Assembly: GCA_947253155.1 (NCBI GenBank) | Contig: CAMXYK010000013.1 | Coordinates: 1-31,264, forward strand | From: an uncultured Bifidobacteriaceae bacterium | Lineage (GTDB): Bacteria; Actinomycetota; Actinomycetes; Actinomycetales; Bifidobacteriaceae | DNA length: 31,264 nucleotides | Direction of reading: 5' to 3' | In this document: positions 24,341-31,264 of the stretch, piece by piece | How positions within the stretch are numbered: position 1 is the stretch's first letter | Layout of the letters: every line of letters begins with the position of its first letter | Notes under the pieces: model-generated | The model's database searches: none | What the model was told of the DNA's origin: nothing | What the model saw: the letters and a program-made list of their open reading frames with translations, nothing else | Program-made: the position numbers and the translations under genes

Positions 24341-24368
24341 AAGCCACTGGTTATCCAGTGGCTTTTTT
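24341..24368 (+). terminator. Rho-independent terminator after tRNA-Asn
   Basis: Perfect 10-bp stem AAGCCACTGG (24341-24350), loop TTAT, CCAGTGGCTT (24355-24364), running into a T tract. Three bases after the CCA end. Confidence 0.92.
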
Positions 24369-24482
24369 GTTTTTGTTAAAAGAAAAACAAGCGTGGCTAA
24401 ATAAACGCTTAGGCGTAGTATATACATGTTACGTATTGAAAAATACAGATATTGAGAAATTACCAATAAACAGAGGATGCAT

Positions 24483-25577
24483 ATGGTTCAGCACGTATCT
24501 TCAGGCACAGGAAAAAATGCTAACAACAAAAAGCTGATTACTCTTGTTGTTAGCATTGTGGTGCTTGCTGTAGTACTTACAATTTGCGGCACGTTATGGT
24601 ACGTAAAGCAAACAGAAAAGACCAAGTTAGCAAGAAAGCAGTGCGAAATTAAAGTAGCACAAGTTATGAAAGCCAGCAATACTTGGAAAACCTTAATTCA
24701 CAATGATGTTTTCAGAAGTCTTGCAGACGACTCTACTCCAGAAGGAGCTAATCTTGTAAAAATTCTTAAGGAAAAAGCTCCTTCTGCAGTAGCTTGCACA
24801 GCAAATTCGCCAGAAGAACTTGGTGCTCAAGGCGCTCAAGCAGTTGCAGCATCTGAATGGTACGTTAGCAGAGCAAAAGAAGTTAGAAAAATAGCTTTTG
24901 ATATTCTTAACAAAGACAACGACTACATTAATAGTCTTGGAAAAGATAATAATCAAGACGGCGTCGACGCAAATACCCCAGAAAATCAGGACGTTAAGAA
25001 AGAAAAAGAAAAGCAAGAAATTAAGAAGCTTACTGGAAACGTAATTCGCAAAGCAAAACTTACACCAGGCAAAAAGCAGGTTCCTTCAATAATTAGCAAT
25101 AGCAAAGATGAGCCTAGTAACAAGTCGGGAAACAAATCTGGAGACAAACCTAACGACAAATCTGGAGACAAGAAGGGCGAAGTCAAAAAAGACGACGGAA
25201 AAGGCGACGGAAAAGGCAATAGCAACGGTAATGATCAAAAGAAACCAAAGATAAGCCCTAAAACTCTAGAAAATGAAAAAACTGATACGAAGCCAGGCGC
25301 AACCAACCAGACGACGCAACAGGGCAATCAATCGACTACGACGAAGCCAGGAACAACCAACCAGACGACTCCACCGGCCAATCAATCGACTACGACGAAG
25401 CCAGGCACAACCAACCAGACGACGCCACCGGCCAATCAATCGACTACGACGAAGCCAGGCACAACCAACACTCCAGCAACAGCTCCAAAAGATGGTAAGA
25501 AATCATCAGAAACTGGAGGACCAAAAAGGCCAGATATAGTAGTTGGTACTGATCCAGCAAAAGCGAAAAAGAACTAA
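24483..25577 (+). CDS. Single-pass membrane protein with a repetitive Thr/Pro/Asn-rich surface tail
   Basis: 364 aa from the ATG at 24483, which lies six bases after GAGG; an ATG at 24477 overlaps that SD and is less likely. A short cytoplasmic N-terminus, a transmembrane helix (~18-40) and then an extracellular helical region (~45-160) containing two cysteines (CEIKV, VACTAN). A Lys/Asp/Ser/Gly-rich linker (~165-265) follows. The tail is built from 18-residue units (STTTKPGTTNQTTPP type): two full copies at ~282-317 and partial copies on both sides. There is no LPxTG motif. The Thr/Pro stalk suggests projection through the wall. Function unknown. A bidirectional terminator follows. Confidence 0.8.
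   Translation: MVQHVSSGTGKNANNKKLITLVVSIVVLAVVLTICGTLWYVKQTEKTKLARKQCEIKVAQVMKASNTWKTLIHNDVFRSLADDSTPEGANLVKILKEKAPSAVACTANSPEELGAQGAQAVAASEWYVSRAKEVRKIAFDILNKDNDYINSLGKDNNQDGVDANTPENQDVKKEKEKQEIKKLTGNVIRKAKLTPGKKQVPSIISNSKDEPSNKSGNKSGDKPNDKSGDKKGEVKKDDGKGDGKGNSNGNDQKKPKISPKTLENEKTDTKPGATNQTTQQGNQSTTTKPGTTNQTTPPANQSTTTKPGTTNQTTPPANQSTTTKPGTTNTPATAPKDGKKSSETGGPKRPDIVVGTDPAKAKKN
25286..25470 (+). repeat. 54-bp in-frame tandem repeats
   Basis: Two almost identical 54-bp units (25326-25379 and 25380-25433) are flanked by a partial unit on each side. They encode the 18-residue Thr/Pro/Asn repeats of the surface protein. The multiple-of-three length keeps the frame if copy number changes. Confidence 0.93.
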
Positions 25578-25610
25578 ATAAAATCTAAACTGTTTAATAA
25601 TTTCTCAATA

Positions 25611-25646
25611 AAAAAACTCCCAACGGATTTGCCGCTGGGAGTTTTT
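25611..25646. terminator. Bidirectional terminator between convergent genes
   Basis: Stem ACTCCCAACGG (25616-25626) with CCGCTGGGAGT (25632-25642), one mismatch and loop ATTTG. It is flanked by an A run (25611-25616) and a T run (25642-25646), so it can serve both the plus-strand surface protein gene and minus-strand lysP. Confidence 0.9.
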
Positions 25647-25669
25647 ATTATATGAATTATGTTATTTAT

Positions 25670-27184
25670 TTAACGCATCTCTACAGATTGTTCAGCTCTT
25701 GCTTGATTAGCAGCTTTAATACCTGCCAAATCAACTTCATCAAGCGGAATAACCTTAGTATGATTCTTAATCTTGTAGCCAACGTACAAAATCAAGAACA
25801 GCGGCACAGACATGTACGTAATGCCAATAGCTTGCCAATTAAGAGTTGCGAAGGAATGCAAATCCTGACCAATAATAACCAAAACGCACAAAAGGAATGC
25901 AACAATCGGTCCGAACGGATACCACTTTGCACGGTAAACTAAATCGTCCAAAGAATGTCCTTGAGCCACATACGCCTTACGGAAGCGGTAGTGAGCTGCT
26001 GCAATACCAGCCCAAGCAATAAAGCCTGTTAAACCACTTGCAGCAACAAGGAACATGTATATTTGCGAACCAAAAATACTCATGAAGAAAGTAAACAAAG
26101 CAACTACAAACGTTGCAATCAAAGCTGGAACTGGAATACCGCGCAAGCTAACCTTTCCAAACAACTTTGGAGCATTACCATCTTTTGCGAGCGCATAAAG
26201 CATTCGCGTGGAAGCATACATGCCGGAATTTGCTGCAGAAATAACAGAAGTCAAAATAACAGCATTCATAACTGCTGCAGCGGCTGCAAGACCTGCACGC
26301 TGGAACACAAGCGTGAATGGGCTAATAGCAATATCGCTTGCTTCAGATCCAAGAAGATTTGGGCTGGTGTAAGGAATAATGCATGCGATAACGAAAATTG
26401 CGAGAATGTAGAAAAGAAGAATACGCCAGAACACTTGCTTTACAGCCTTTGGAATGCTCTTTTCAGGAGTTGCAGACTCGCCTGCTGTAATACCAATAAG
26501 CTCAGTTCCTTGGAACGAGAAGCCTGCAATAGCAAACGCGCACAGAACTGCAGGAACGCCTCCAGCAAACGGAGCATCCTTATGAGTGAAGTTTTGCAAG
26601 AACGTAGCTTTACCGCCAATAATGCCAACAATCGTAAGCGAACCGACAACAAGGAATACTATTACTGCAAGAACTTTTACAATAGAAAGCCAGTATTCTG
26701 TTTCACCAAAGCACTTAACTGTAAGAACGTTAATAAGCAAAATAAGCATAAGAACCGAAAGTGAGAAAATCCATATTGGTACTTTCGGGAACCAGTATTG
26801 CAACACAATTGCCGCGGTACTAACGTCCACCGCAACTGTAATAGCCCAGTTAAACCAATAGTTCCAGCCCATTGCAAAGCCGAGCGCAGGATCAATAAAA
26901 CGTCCGGAATACGATGCGAACGAACCGCTAATAGGCATGAAAGTGGCCATTTCACCAAGAGATGTCATAAGGAAATAAACCATAATGCCAATTGCGCCGT
27001 AAGCAAGCAAAGCGCCGCCAGGACCAGCCATGTGAATTGTGGCACCACTTGCAACGAATAAGCCGGTGCCAATACTGCCGCCTAAAGCAATCATGGAAAT
27101 ATGTCGCGTTTTTAAAGCGCGGTGAACATCGTGATTTTGCTCAGCAGTTTGTGTAGCAGCAGATGATAATGAACTATCACTCAT
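25670..27184 (-). CDS. lysP: Lysine-specific permease (APC superfamily, AAT family)
   Basis: 504-aa polytopic membrane transporter importing lysine with protons. It aligns by eye along its whole length with E. coli LysP: RHISMIALGGSIGTGLFVASGATI in helix 1, VYFLMTSLGEMATFMP in helix 2-3, FAMGWNYWFNWAITVAVD, FSFQGTELIGITAGES, and NSGMYASTRMLYALA. About twelve helices are present. The start is the ATG at 27184 with AGGAGG five bases upstream; the open frame continues further but passes through the riboswitch and tRNA-Ala, so that extension is not protein. The identification is independently supported by the lysine riboswitch in its leader. A bidirectional terminator lies beyond its 3' end. Confidence 0.94.
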   Translation of the reverse strand: MSDSSLSSAATQTAEQNHDVHRALKTRHISMIALGGSIGTGLFVASGATIHMAGPGGALLAYGAIGIMVYFLMTSLGEMATFMPISGSFASYSGRFIDPALGFAMGWNYWFNWAITVAVDVSTAAIVLQYWFPKVPIWIFSLSVLMLILLINVLTVKCFGETEYWLSIVKVLAVIVFLVVGSLTIVGIIGGKATFLQNFTHKDAPFAGGVPAVLCAFAIAGFSFQGTELIGITAGESATPEKSIPKAVKQVFWRILLFYILAIFVIACIIPYTSPNLLGSEASDIAISPFTLVFQRAGLAAAAAVMNAVILTSVISAANSGMYASTRMLYALAKDGNAPKLFGKVSLRGIPVPALIATFVVALFTFFMSIFGSQIYMFLVAASGLTGFIAWAGIAAAHYRFRKAYVAQGHSLDDLVYRAKWYPFGPIVAFLLCVLVIIGQDLHSFATLNWQAIGITYMSVPLFLILYVGYKIKNHTKVIPLDEVDLAGIKAANQARAEQSVEMR

Positions 27185-27237
27185 TTTTTCCTCCTTTTGT
27201 GTCGTCTCAGAGGCAAAAACAAGCATCAGCATGCGTG

Positions 27238-27420
27238 TCGATAGCTCTCCGCAGCGAATGCCGACTCGCTGCGACAGTCCTTGGCTTATTAAACCAAGTC
27301 CCAGCTTACTGCCTTCGGGAATCAGCAGTAAACTTCGGCGCTCTCCCCTTTCGCAAGCATTCAACGCTTTCCCTAGCTCATGCTCGCTACTCTTGTTAAG
27401 CGCGACCTCTGGTCGATGGT
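27238..27420 (-). promoter_or_regulatory. Lysine riboswitch (L-box) in the lysP leader
   Basis: Read on the minus strand, the conserved L-box blocks occur in order: AGAGGTCGCGC, AAGAGTAGCGAG, AAGGGGAGAGCGCCGAAG, GTAAGCTGGGACTTGG, GGACTGTCGCAGCG, and GGAGAGCTATCGA. Clear helices include TTTACTGC/GCAGTAAG, CTTGG/CCAAG and GCAGCGA/TCGCTGC. These match the B. subtilis lysC leader block for block. Between the aptamer and the ATG, a CCTC (27213-27210) can pair with the GAGG of the lysP SD (27195-27190). There is no strong U-run hairpin, so translational control is more likely than attenuation. Lysine should turn lysP down. Confidence 0.9.
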
Positions 27421-27424
27421 GTTC

Positions 27425-27454
27425 ATTATTAGTACTACTTAGCGACAAACGCAA
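27425..27454 (-). promoter_or_regulatory. Likely lysP promoter
   Basis: On the minus strand TTGCGT (27454-27449), 17 bp, then TAATAAT (27431-27425), just downstream of the tRNA-Ala terminator and just before the first riboswitch helix. Confidence 0.5.
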
Positions 27455-27482
27455 AGAGAAGCGGCGTGGCGCGAAAGTGAAT

Positions 27483-27519
27483 AAAAAAAATCTCGGCAAA
27501 TCACTTAACTTGCCGAGAT
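27483..27519 (-). terminator. Terminator of tRNA-Ala
   Basis: Perfect 10-bp inverted repeat ATCTCGGCAA (27490-27499) and TTGCCGAGAT (27510-27519). On the minus strand it ends in a run of eight T (27490-27483). It separates tRNA-Ala from the lysP unit. Confidence 0.92.
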
Positions 27520-27525
27520 AAATTG

Positions 27526-27598
27526 TGGAGCTAGGGGGATTCGAACCCCCGACCCCCTCCATGCCATGGAGATGCGCTACCAGCTGCGCCATAGCCCC
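27526..27598 (-). tRNA. tRNA-Ala (anticodon GGC)
   Basis: Minus strand. Acceptor GGGGCTA pairs with TAGCTCC (one G-T), D-arm GCGCAGCTGGTAGCGC, anticodon stem TCTCC/GGAGG with loop ATGGCAT (GGC), and a T-arm with GGTTCGAATCC. Discriminator A; CCA is not encoded. A shadow reading frame (…GVGGSNPPSST) across it is a known tRNA artefact. Confidence 0.97.
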
Positions 27599-27631
27599 GT
27601 TTTTAATTGTCAGCTCAAACGAACCTTTGAT

Positions 27632-27660
27632 AGAATACAACAAATCTGCAATCTATCCAA
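27632..27660 (-). promoter_or_regulatory. Possible tRNA-Ala promoter
   Basis: Minus strand TTGGAT (27660-27655), 17 bp, TATTCT (27637-27632), about 34 bp before the tRNA. Just upstream, ATGGGCGT (27661-27668) and ACGCCCAT (27706-27713) form a perfect 8-bp inverted repeat of unknown meaning. Confidence 0.4.
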
Positions 27661-27757
27661 ATGGGCGTGTCGAAATTTAGTCAAATAGCGCAAAATTAAC
27701 GAACAACGCCCATCTAATATCACAAATTATAAATCACGCATACGCAAAACTCTTAAC

Positions 27758-28831
27758 TTAAGAATTACCATTCGCGCCGCCAGTACTTTCGCCACTTCCA
27801 GCGCCCGCGCCGCTTCCAGCACCCGTGCCACTTCCAGCACCAGAGCCATCTGCGGAATTATCTCCAGCACTACCACCAGCACTACCACCAGAGCCGCTTA
27901 CAGAGCCACTTCCTCCTCCAAGCGAATCTCCCGAATTTGCGCCGGCACCTCCAGCAGCTCCTTCTCCTCCAGTCTCGTTTTCAGAATGACCAGATGAAGA
28001 ATTATCCCCGTTTTCGTGGCCATTAGACTTATTAGCATCTTCATCATTTAAGTCGTGATTTTCAGAATCGCTTTCGTTGCGTTTTTGTTTATTGTTATTT
28101 TTATTTACGCGCGGCGATTGCTGATTTTGCGGCTGAGGCTGCAGCTTTTCTATATTAGGCTGATTTATATTATCCGTTCCCCTGCCTTGCGTTATAAACA
28201 GCACAACTCCAGCTGTAAGAACGACTGCAACAAGAGCGCTAATAATTGCAATAACAATAGTTGCACTACGGTTGCTTCTGTTAGAATGCTCTTGTAAATT
28301 TGCTCCATAAGTTTCACGAACCGCTTGAGACAACGGCATTGGCTCCGAAACTGAGCCTTCCGACAGCGCAATATCTTCTTCGCGTTGCTTTCGTAACGCT
28401 GAAAGCTCTAAAACGCGCGTATTTTCTAATTCTGGGTTACTAGTTTTAGAGCTTATTGTGCGGCCAGAATTTGTTTCATTATTCTGTTGAAAATATGCCA
28501 TACTAGCGTCATCTCCAGCGATTTTATAACCAGCTTTTCTTGCTTCAGCACTACTTGCAGGATACATATTAAGAGTTTCAGCTTCATCATTAGCTTCATC
28601 ATTAGAAAGCTTGGAAGAATTATTAGGATTTACTTCCGATAATTTTTTAGACGAAGCGTGAATAACATTTTGGTACAGTTGAGAAGCTACAGCCGACACA
28701 ATCGAACCAATAGCAACGCCAATAACAGAGCCAGCAATACCGATTTTAGAAGCAAGCAAAAAGGATGTCACAGCAGCAAGCGAACCAGCTAACACTTGCG
28801 TAAACGATATACCTTTAAAGAAATTCTTCAC
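27758..28831 (-). CDS. Membrane protein with a Gly/Ser-rich extracellular tail, unknown function
   Basis: 357 aa from a GTG at 28831, which has AAGG seven bases upstream. An N-terminal Gly/Ala-rich hydrophobic region (~10-57) could form a glycine-zipper-like hairpin in the membrane (GIAGSVIGVAIGSIVSAVAS). A polar central domain (~60-188) follows, with no recognised fold, then one strong transmembrane helix (~190-214). The tail (215-357) is Asn/Asp/Glu-rich and then almost pure Gly/Ser/Ala (SGAGAGSGESTGG). The layout suggests a cell-envelope protein with a flexible surface tail. It follows the EamA gene after 92 bp. Not assigned to a family. Confidence 0.75.
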   Translation of the reverse strand: MKNFFKGISFTQVLAGSLAAVTSFLLASKIGIAGSVIGVAIGSIVSAVASQLYQNVIHASSKKLSEVNPNNSSKLSNDEANDEAETLNMYPASSAEARKAGYKIAGDDASMAYFQQNNETNSGRTISSKTSNPELENTRVLELSALRKQREEDIALSEGSVSEPMPLSQAVRETYGANLQEHSNRSNRSATIVIAIISALVAVVLTAGVVLFITQGRGTDNINQPNIEKLQPQPQNQQSPRVNKNNNKQKRNESDSENHDLNDEDANKSNGHENGDNSSSGHSENETGGEGAAGGAGANSGDSLGGGSGSVSGSGGSAGGSAGDNSADGSGAGSGTGAGSGAGAGSGESTGGANGNS

Positions 28832-28901
28832 GTATGTACCTTAGCTAATATGTCAACTGCATGCCAAAGATATTAGGCAAAATGCACAACACTATTACAA
28901 A

Positions 28902-28920
28902 CATCATTACTACAATGATG
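28902..28920 (-). terminator. Weak hairpin after the EamA transporter gene
   Basis: Perfect 7-bp stem CATCATT (28902-28908) and AATGATG (28914-28920), loop ACTAC, just past the stop at 28924. Only a short TTTG follows on the minus strand, so termination would be weak at best. Confidence 0.35.
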
Positions 28921-28923
28921 GTA

Positions 28924-29892
28924 TCACTCCGCGTAAGAATTGCACAGCATTTTCTTATCTTCGTAATGCTCGCCCAAGCCTGCAATAACAATAGCCGCGA
29001 ATATTAATGCGAAACCAATAACAGCCATTTCCGACACGTGCTCATGGTAGAAAACAGTCGAAAACAGTAAAGTAAACAAGCTTTCAGTGCACATAATTAC
29101 GGAAGCATTTGCAGTAGAAAGATTAACCAAACTGTAGTTCTGCAGAATTTGCGCAACTACTGTTACTACTACTGTTAGGTAGAACATATTGGCAAAAATA
29201 GAAAGATGATCTGCGCCGTTAAAATTAGGCAAAGGCTCGTATAAAAGAGCGCCAGCAACAAAAAGCACTCCCGAAACAACAAATTGCCCAAAAGTTAAAG
29301 TTACAGGATTATATTTACGCGAATAATACGCAAGGAATGTAAGATTAAACGCAAAAACTGCAGCGCATACAAGAGTTAGAATATCGCCATAAGATAGCGT
29401 TAACACGAGCATTCCCGGCTTTAGCGCCACAAATCCAACGCCAGCAACGCACGCAACAGCAGCAAGCAAACCCAAAAGCGTCGGCTTTTTCTTAACAATT
29501 AGCCAAGCCGAAAATGGCGCAATAACGCAATAAGCCGCAGTAAGAAACGCGCTACGACCAGGGTCAATAAAACGCAAGCCTTCAGTTTGCAAAACTAAAG
29601 TCGCGTAATATGTGACTCCAGTTAGAAGCGAAGGAATAATCAATTTTTTAGTAAAAGTTTTGCGAAGAGTGCCGAAAAAAATTACAGCCATAATTGCGCA
29701 CGCGCCAACCATGCGAACGCCCATAAGCCATTGAACAGGGAAAACTTCAAGCGCATATTTTGAAGAAACGTAGCTGCCACCCCAAATAGCAGCGCAAGCC
29801 AACAACATAAGCTGAGCAGTATGAACACTTTTGCCTTTAGGCATGCCAGAGCGATCAACTAGCTTTTTAGCTGTTTCATCATTAGCTTTCAT
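28924..29892 (-). CDS. EamA/DMT-family transporter
   Basis: 322 aa with about ten transmembrane helices in two EamA repeats. The first repeat starts at AQLMLLACAAIWGGSYVSSKYAL (~26-48), the typical W-G-x-x family entry. The second begins near the YGDILTLVCAAVFAFNLTFLAYYSRK segment (~175-200) and ends at EMAVIGFALIFAAIVIAGL, the conserved C-terminal helix. Members export amino acids, metabolites or drugs; the substrate cannot be deduced. The ATG has GGAGG upstream. The leader carries an 18-bp direct duplication and a 13-bp tandem repeat. Confidence 0.9.
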   Translation of the reverse strand: MKANDETAKKLVDRSGMPKGKSVHTAQLMLLACAAIWGGSYVSSKYALEVFPVQWLMGVRMVGACAIMAVIFFGTLRKTFTKKLIIPSLLTGVTYYATLVLQTEGLRFIDPGRSAFLTAAYCVIAPFSAWLIVKKKPTLLGLLAAVACVAGVGFVALKPGMLVLTLSYGDILTLVCAAVFAFNLTFLAYYSRKYNPVTLTFGQFVVSGVLFVAGALLYEPLPNFNGADHLSIFANMFYLTVVVTVVAQILQNYSLVNLSTANASVIMCTESLFTLLFSTVFYHEHVSEMAVIGFALIFAAIVIAGLGEHYEDKKMLCNSYAE

Positions 29893-29911
29893 AATGCCTC
29901 CCCCTTCAACT

Positions 29912-29947
29912 ATAAAAGTTGCTTCATTAATAAAAGATGCTTCACTA
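29912..29947. repeat. 18-bp direct duplication in the EamA gene leader
   Basis: ATAAAAGTTGCTTCATTA (29912-29929) is followed immediately by ATAAAAGATGCTTCACTA (29930-29947), with two differences. It lies 20-55 bp upstream of the start codon. Confidence 0.88.
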
Positions 29948-29963
29948 AAGATTCTTACTTAAG

Positions 29964-30015
29964 TAACTTACTTCGGTAACTTACTTCGGTAACTTACTTC
30001 GGTAACTTACTTCCC
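29964..30015. repeat. Four 13-bp tandem repeats
   Basis: TAACTTACTTCGG occurs three times in perfect tandem (29964-30002), then a variant ending CCC (30003-30015). It lies upstream of the EamA gene. The rest of 30016-30344 is AT-rich and contains only a small hairpin, GAAAAGT/ACTTTTC (30092-30108), and a CGGAAAATTTCCG palindrome (30119-30131). I cannot assign a role to either. Confidence 0.93.
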
Positions 30016-30344
30016 TAAATACGCTTCCTTAAAATTTTCTTTTATTAAGTGAATTTAGTTTATAAAATACACAGAATAGCCACAAAATCGTGAAAAGTAC
30101 AACTTTTCGGCGTTCCTCCGGAAAATTTCCGATATACACTTCATAAAAACCGGCGTACTTGAATATTTTGCTTTATATATTTCACTTAAATAACTTTTTG
30201 AAAATTCGGTGATTTATATCACAACTGCTTAATTTTTTGCAATACGCACTCGTATACGATTCTAAATCAGCGTAAGGTAGCAGTGTAGGCTTATAAATTG
30301 CGTACGAAGAAAGTGCGCAATGATTTTTTAAGAAAGGAAATATT

Positions 30345-30749
30345 ATGGCAACACTTAACTCTGATATGAAGGAATTTATTGCGAATAATTTGGCTTGGAT
30401 TGCAACTGTAAGCAAAGACGGCGAGCTTGATTTAGGGCCGAAGATGTCTATGTTCGTGCTTGACGACAACCACTTGGCATACCACGAGCGCACTGCAGGC
30501 CAGCATTTTAAGAACTTGCAAGACGGAAGCCAGCTGGTTGTTGCTTTTGCTAATTTGGCAGAAAAGAAGGGTTATCGCTTCCGCGGAACCGTAACTCTTC
30601 ACACGGATGATGCGATTTACGAAGAGCAAGTGCGAGTGGCTGAAGAAAAAGGCACAAAGAAGCCAGCTGCAGTTCCAGTTATGGAAATCACTGAGATTCA
30701 GGACTTGACTTCTGGAGCTACTGCCGGCAAAACAATCGCAAAAGATTAA
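30345..30749 (+). CDS. Pyridoxamine 5'-phosphate oxidase-family (FMN split-barrel) protein
   Basis: 134-aa cytoplasmic protein with the small split-barrel fold that binds FMN or a related cofactor. Typical segments: the N-terminal LAWIATVSKDGELDLGPKMSMF strand pair (~16-37), a strand with HLAYHERTAGQHFKNL (~46-62), and GYRFRGTVTLHTDD (~78-91). The length suits the minimal PPOX family rather than true PdxH (~210 aa), so pyridoxal synthesis is not implied. Reductase-like activity on a small molecule is possible. The ATG follows AAGGAAATATT. Repeat cluster C follows its stop. Confidence 0.88.
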   Translation: MATLNSDMKEFIANNLAWIATVSKDGELDLGPKMSMFVLDDNHLAYHERTAGQHFKNLQDGSQLVVAFANLAEKKGYRFRGTVTLHTDDAIYEEQVRVAEEKGTKKPAAVPVMEITEIQDLTSGATAGKTIAKD

Positions 30750-30782
30750 TGTGTCGTCATTCAGTCGTGTGGATATTCGTGA

Positions 30783-31029
30783 GGTAGAGATTTGAGATTT
30801 TTCGCACTGAACGAAGGACGCTCGCACTATAAGCGCTCGCTACGAAACTCGCGTTGGAAGTCCACTGGACTTCCAACTTTAGCGAGTTTCCGCTCCGAGT
30901 TGCTTTCGCGCGCTACGCTCTGAGCGCGAAAGCAGGTCGTCGCGCAAAACGCCGAATTAGTACGTTTCAAGCAAGCGGCATACAATATCGAGTGGCGTTC
31001 GTCCTCAACGGCGAAGATGAACACCACTC
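30783..31029. repeat. Intergenic palindrome cluster C
   Basis: Begins with a 35-bp block (30783-30817) identical to 14542-14576 in element B. Hairpin 1: 9-bp outer arms GAAACTCGC (30844-30852) and GCGAGTTTC (30882-30890) plus 12-bp inner arms GTTGGAAGTCCA (30853-30864) and TGGACTTCCAAC (30866-30877), with a 4-nt TTTA bulge. Hairpin 2: GCTTTCGCGC (30902-30911) with GCGCGAAAGC (30924-30933). Hairpin 3: 30990-31003 with 31016-31029 (12 of 14). There are no U-runs, so these are not simple terminators. It lies between two convergent genes. No credible coding frame. Confidence 0.8.
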
Positions 31030-31080
31030 AATTCTTTACTTCAATTATTTACTTCAATTATTTACTTTGAAATTTTACTT
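31029..31080. repeat. Four 13-bp tandem repeats overlapping a gene end
   Basis: CAATTCTTTACTT (31029-31041), CAATTATTTACTT twice (31042-31067), then a degenerate TGAAATTTTACTT (31068-31080). The degenerate unit contains the stop codon of the minus-strand transporter gene. Confidence 0.9.
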
Positions 31081-31264
31081 GCCTTCTTTACGCAATGCGC
31101 ACAATCTAGCATTCATTTCTTCCGCTTTCTTCTTCTCGAAGTAATAAATTACTGCAGCAATTGCAATCGGGAAGATAACAGTGAACGCAATCCATCCGCA
31201 AATCACTAATGGCTCATCTTTGAATGAAATCCACCCAACAATCACAGATACAATAAATTGAATA
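31075..31264 (-). CDS. C-terminal end of a membrane transporter (partial, runs off the right edge)
   Basis: The last 62 codons of a minus-strand gene enter from the right edge and stop with TAA at 31077-31075. Two hydrophobic segments (VSVIVGWISF, and ICGWIAFTVIFPIAIAAVIYYF) are followed by a charged tail, EKKKAEEMNARLCALRKEGK. That tail is like the ending of GPH-type (melibiose-permease-like) sugar symporters and some other major-facilitator proteins, but 62 residues are too few to assign a family. The stop codon lies within a 13-bp tandem repeat. Confidence 0.7.
   Translation of the reverse strand, partial: IQFIVSVIVGWISFKDEPLVICGWIAFTVIFPIAIAAVIYYFEKKKAEEMNARLCALRKEGK

Noticed and set aside
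27185..27643. N-terminal extension of the lysP frame by about 150 codons
   Set aside because: It would translate through the lysine riboswitch, the terminator and tRNA-Ala; the ATG at 27184 has a perfect SD and matches the LysP N-terminus.
29964..30015. Short direct repeats considered as a CRISPR array
   Set aside because: Units are 13 bp with no spacers between them, and there are no cas genes; simple tandem repeats.

Overview
This is a low-GC stretch of what looks like a Bifidobacteriaceae chromosome, most likely Gardnerella or a close relative. That identification is inferred from three things: AT-rich DNA combined with actinobacterial gene order (leuS-comEA-comEC-holA followed by a t6A-modification cluster), bifidobacterial-type surface proteins, and SD-led or leaderless starts. 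No database search was possible. I see no transposase, phage gene, CRISPR array, rRNA or replication origin. The window is housekeeping DNA with unusually structured intergenic regions.

Layout. 1-1475 (minus) is the N-terminal part of a large secreted surface protein; an 11-bp C/G homopolymer lies upstream of its likely promoter. 1476-2321 is a gene-free region with repeat element A. 2322-5522 (minus) is metE-metF. 5676-14328 (minus) is a long run of same-strand genes: comEA, comEC, holA, tsaE, tsaB, rimI, tsaD, trmI and a SixA-type phosphatase. 14329-14936 holds repeat element B and the leuS terminator. 14937-17921 (minus) is leuS, with a promoter placed for a leaderless mRNA. 18161-21399 (plus) holds a small membrane protein, a fructosamine-kinase-like protein and a sugar-binding-type lipoprotein. 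21414-24029 (minus) holds an acyl-CoA ligase and a degenerate M23/LytM protein. tRNA-Asn and its terminator lie at 24263-24368. 24483-25577 (plus) is a membrane-anchored protein with a repetitive tail. 25670-27184 (minus) is lysP under a lysine riboswitch. tRNA-Ala follows at 27526-27598. 27758-29892 (minus) holds a membrane protein with a Gly/Ser tail and an EamA transporter. 30345-30749 (plus) is a PPOX-fold flavoprotein. 30750-31074 is repeat cluster C, and 31075-31264 is the end of a membrane transporter.

How the parts fit together. metE and metF make methionine from homocysteine using methyl-tetrahydrofolate. tsaB, tsaD and tsaE make the t6A tRNA modification, and rimI and trmI are the usual modification-enzyme neighbours. 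comEA and comEC are the DNA-uptake core. lysP is wired to intracellular lysine through its leader RNA.

Most worth a second look: (1) two homologous ~410-440-bp intergenic elements (A and B) with conserved cores but different, self-complementary arms, which is the pattern of a structured RNA or DNA element; element A also has interleaved inverted repeats that could form alternative folds; (2) tandem repeats with the same 13-bp period but unrelated sequences in five intergenic spots, plus a tandemly repeated Shine-Dalgarno decamer before tsaD; (3) the poly-G tract beside the surface-protein promoter; (4) an M23 protein that has lost a zinc ligand.
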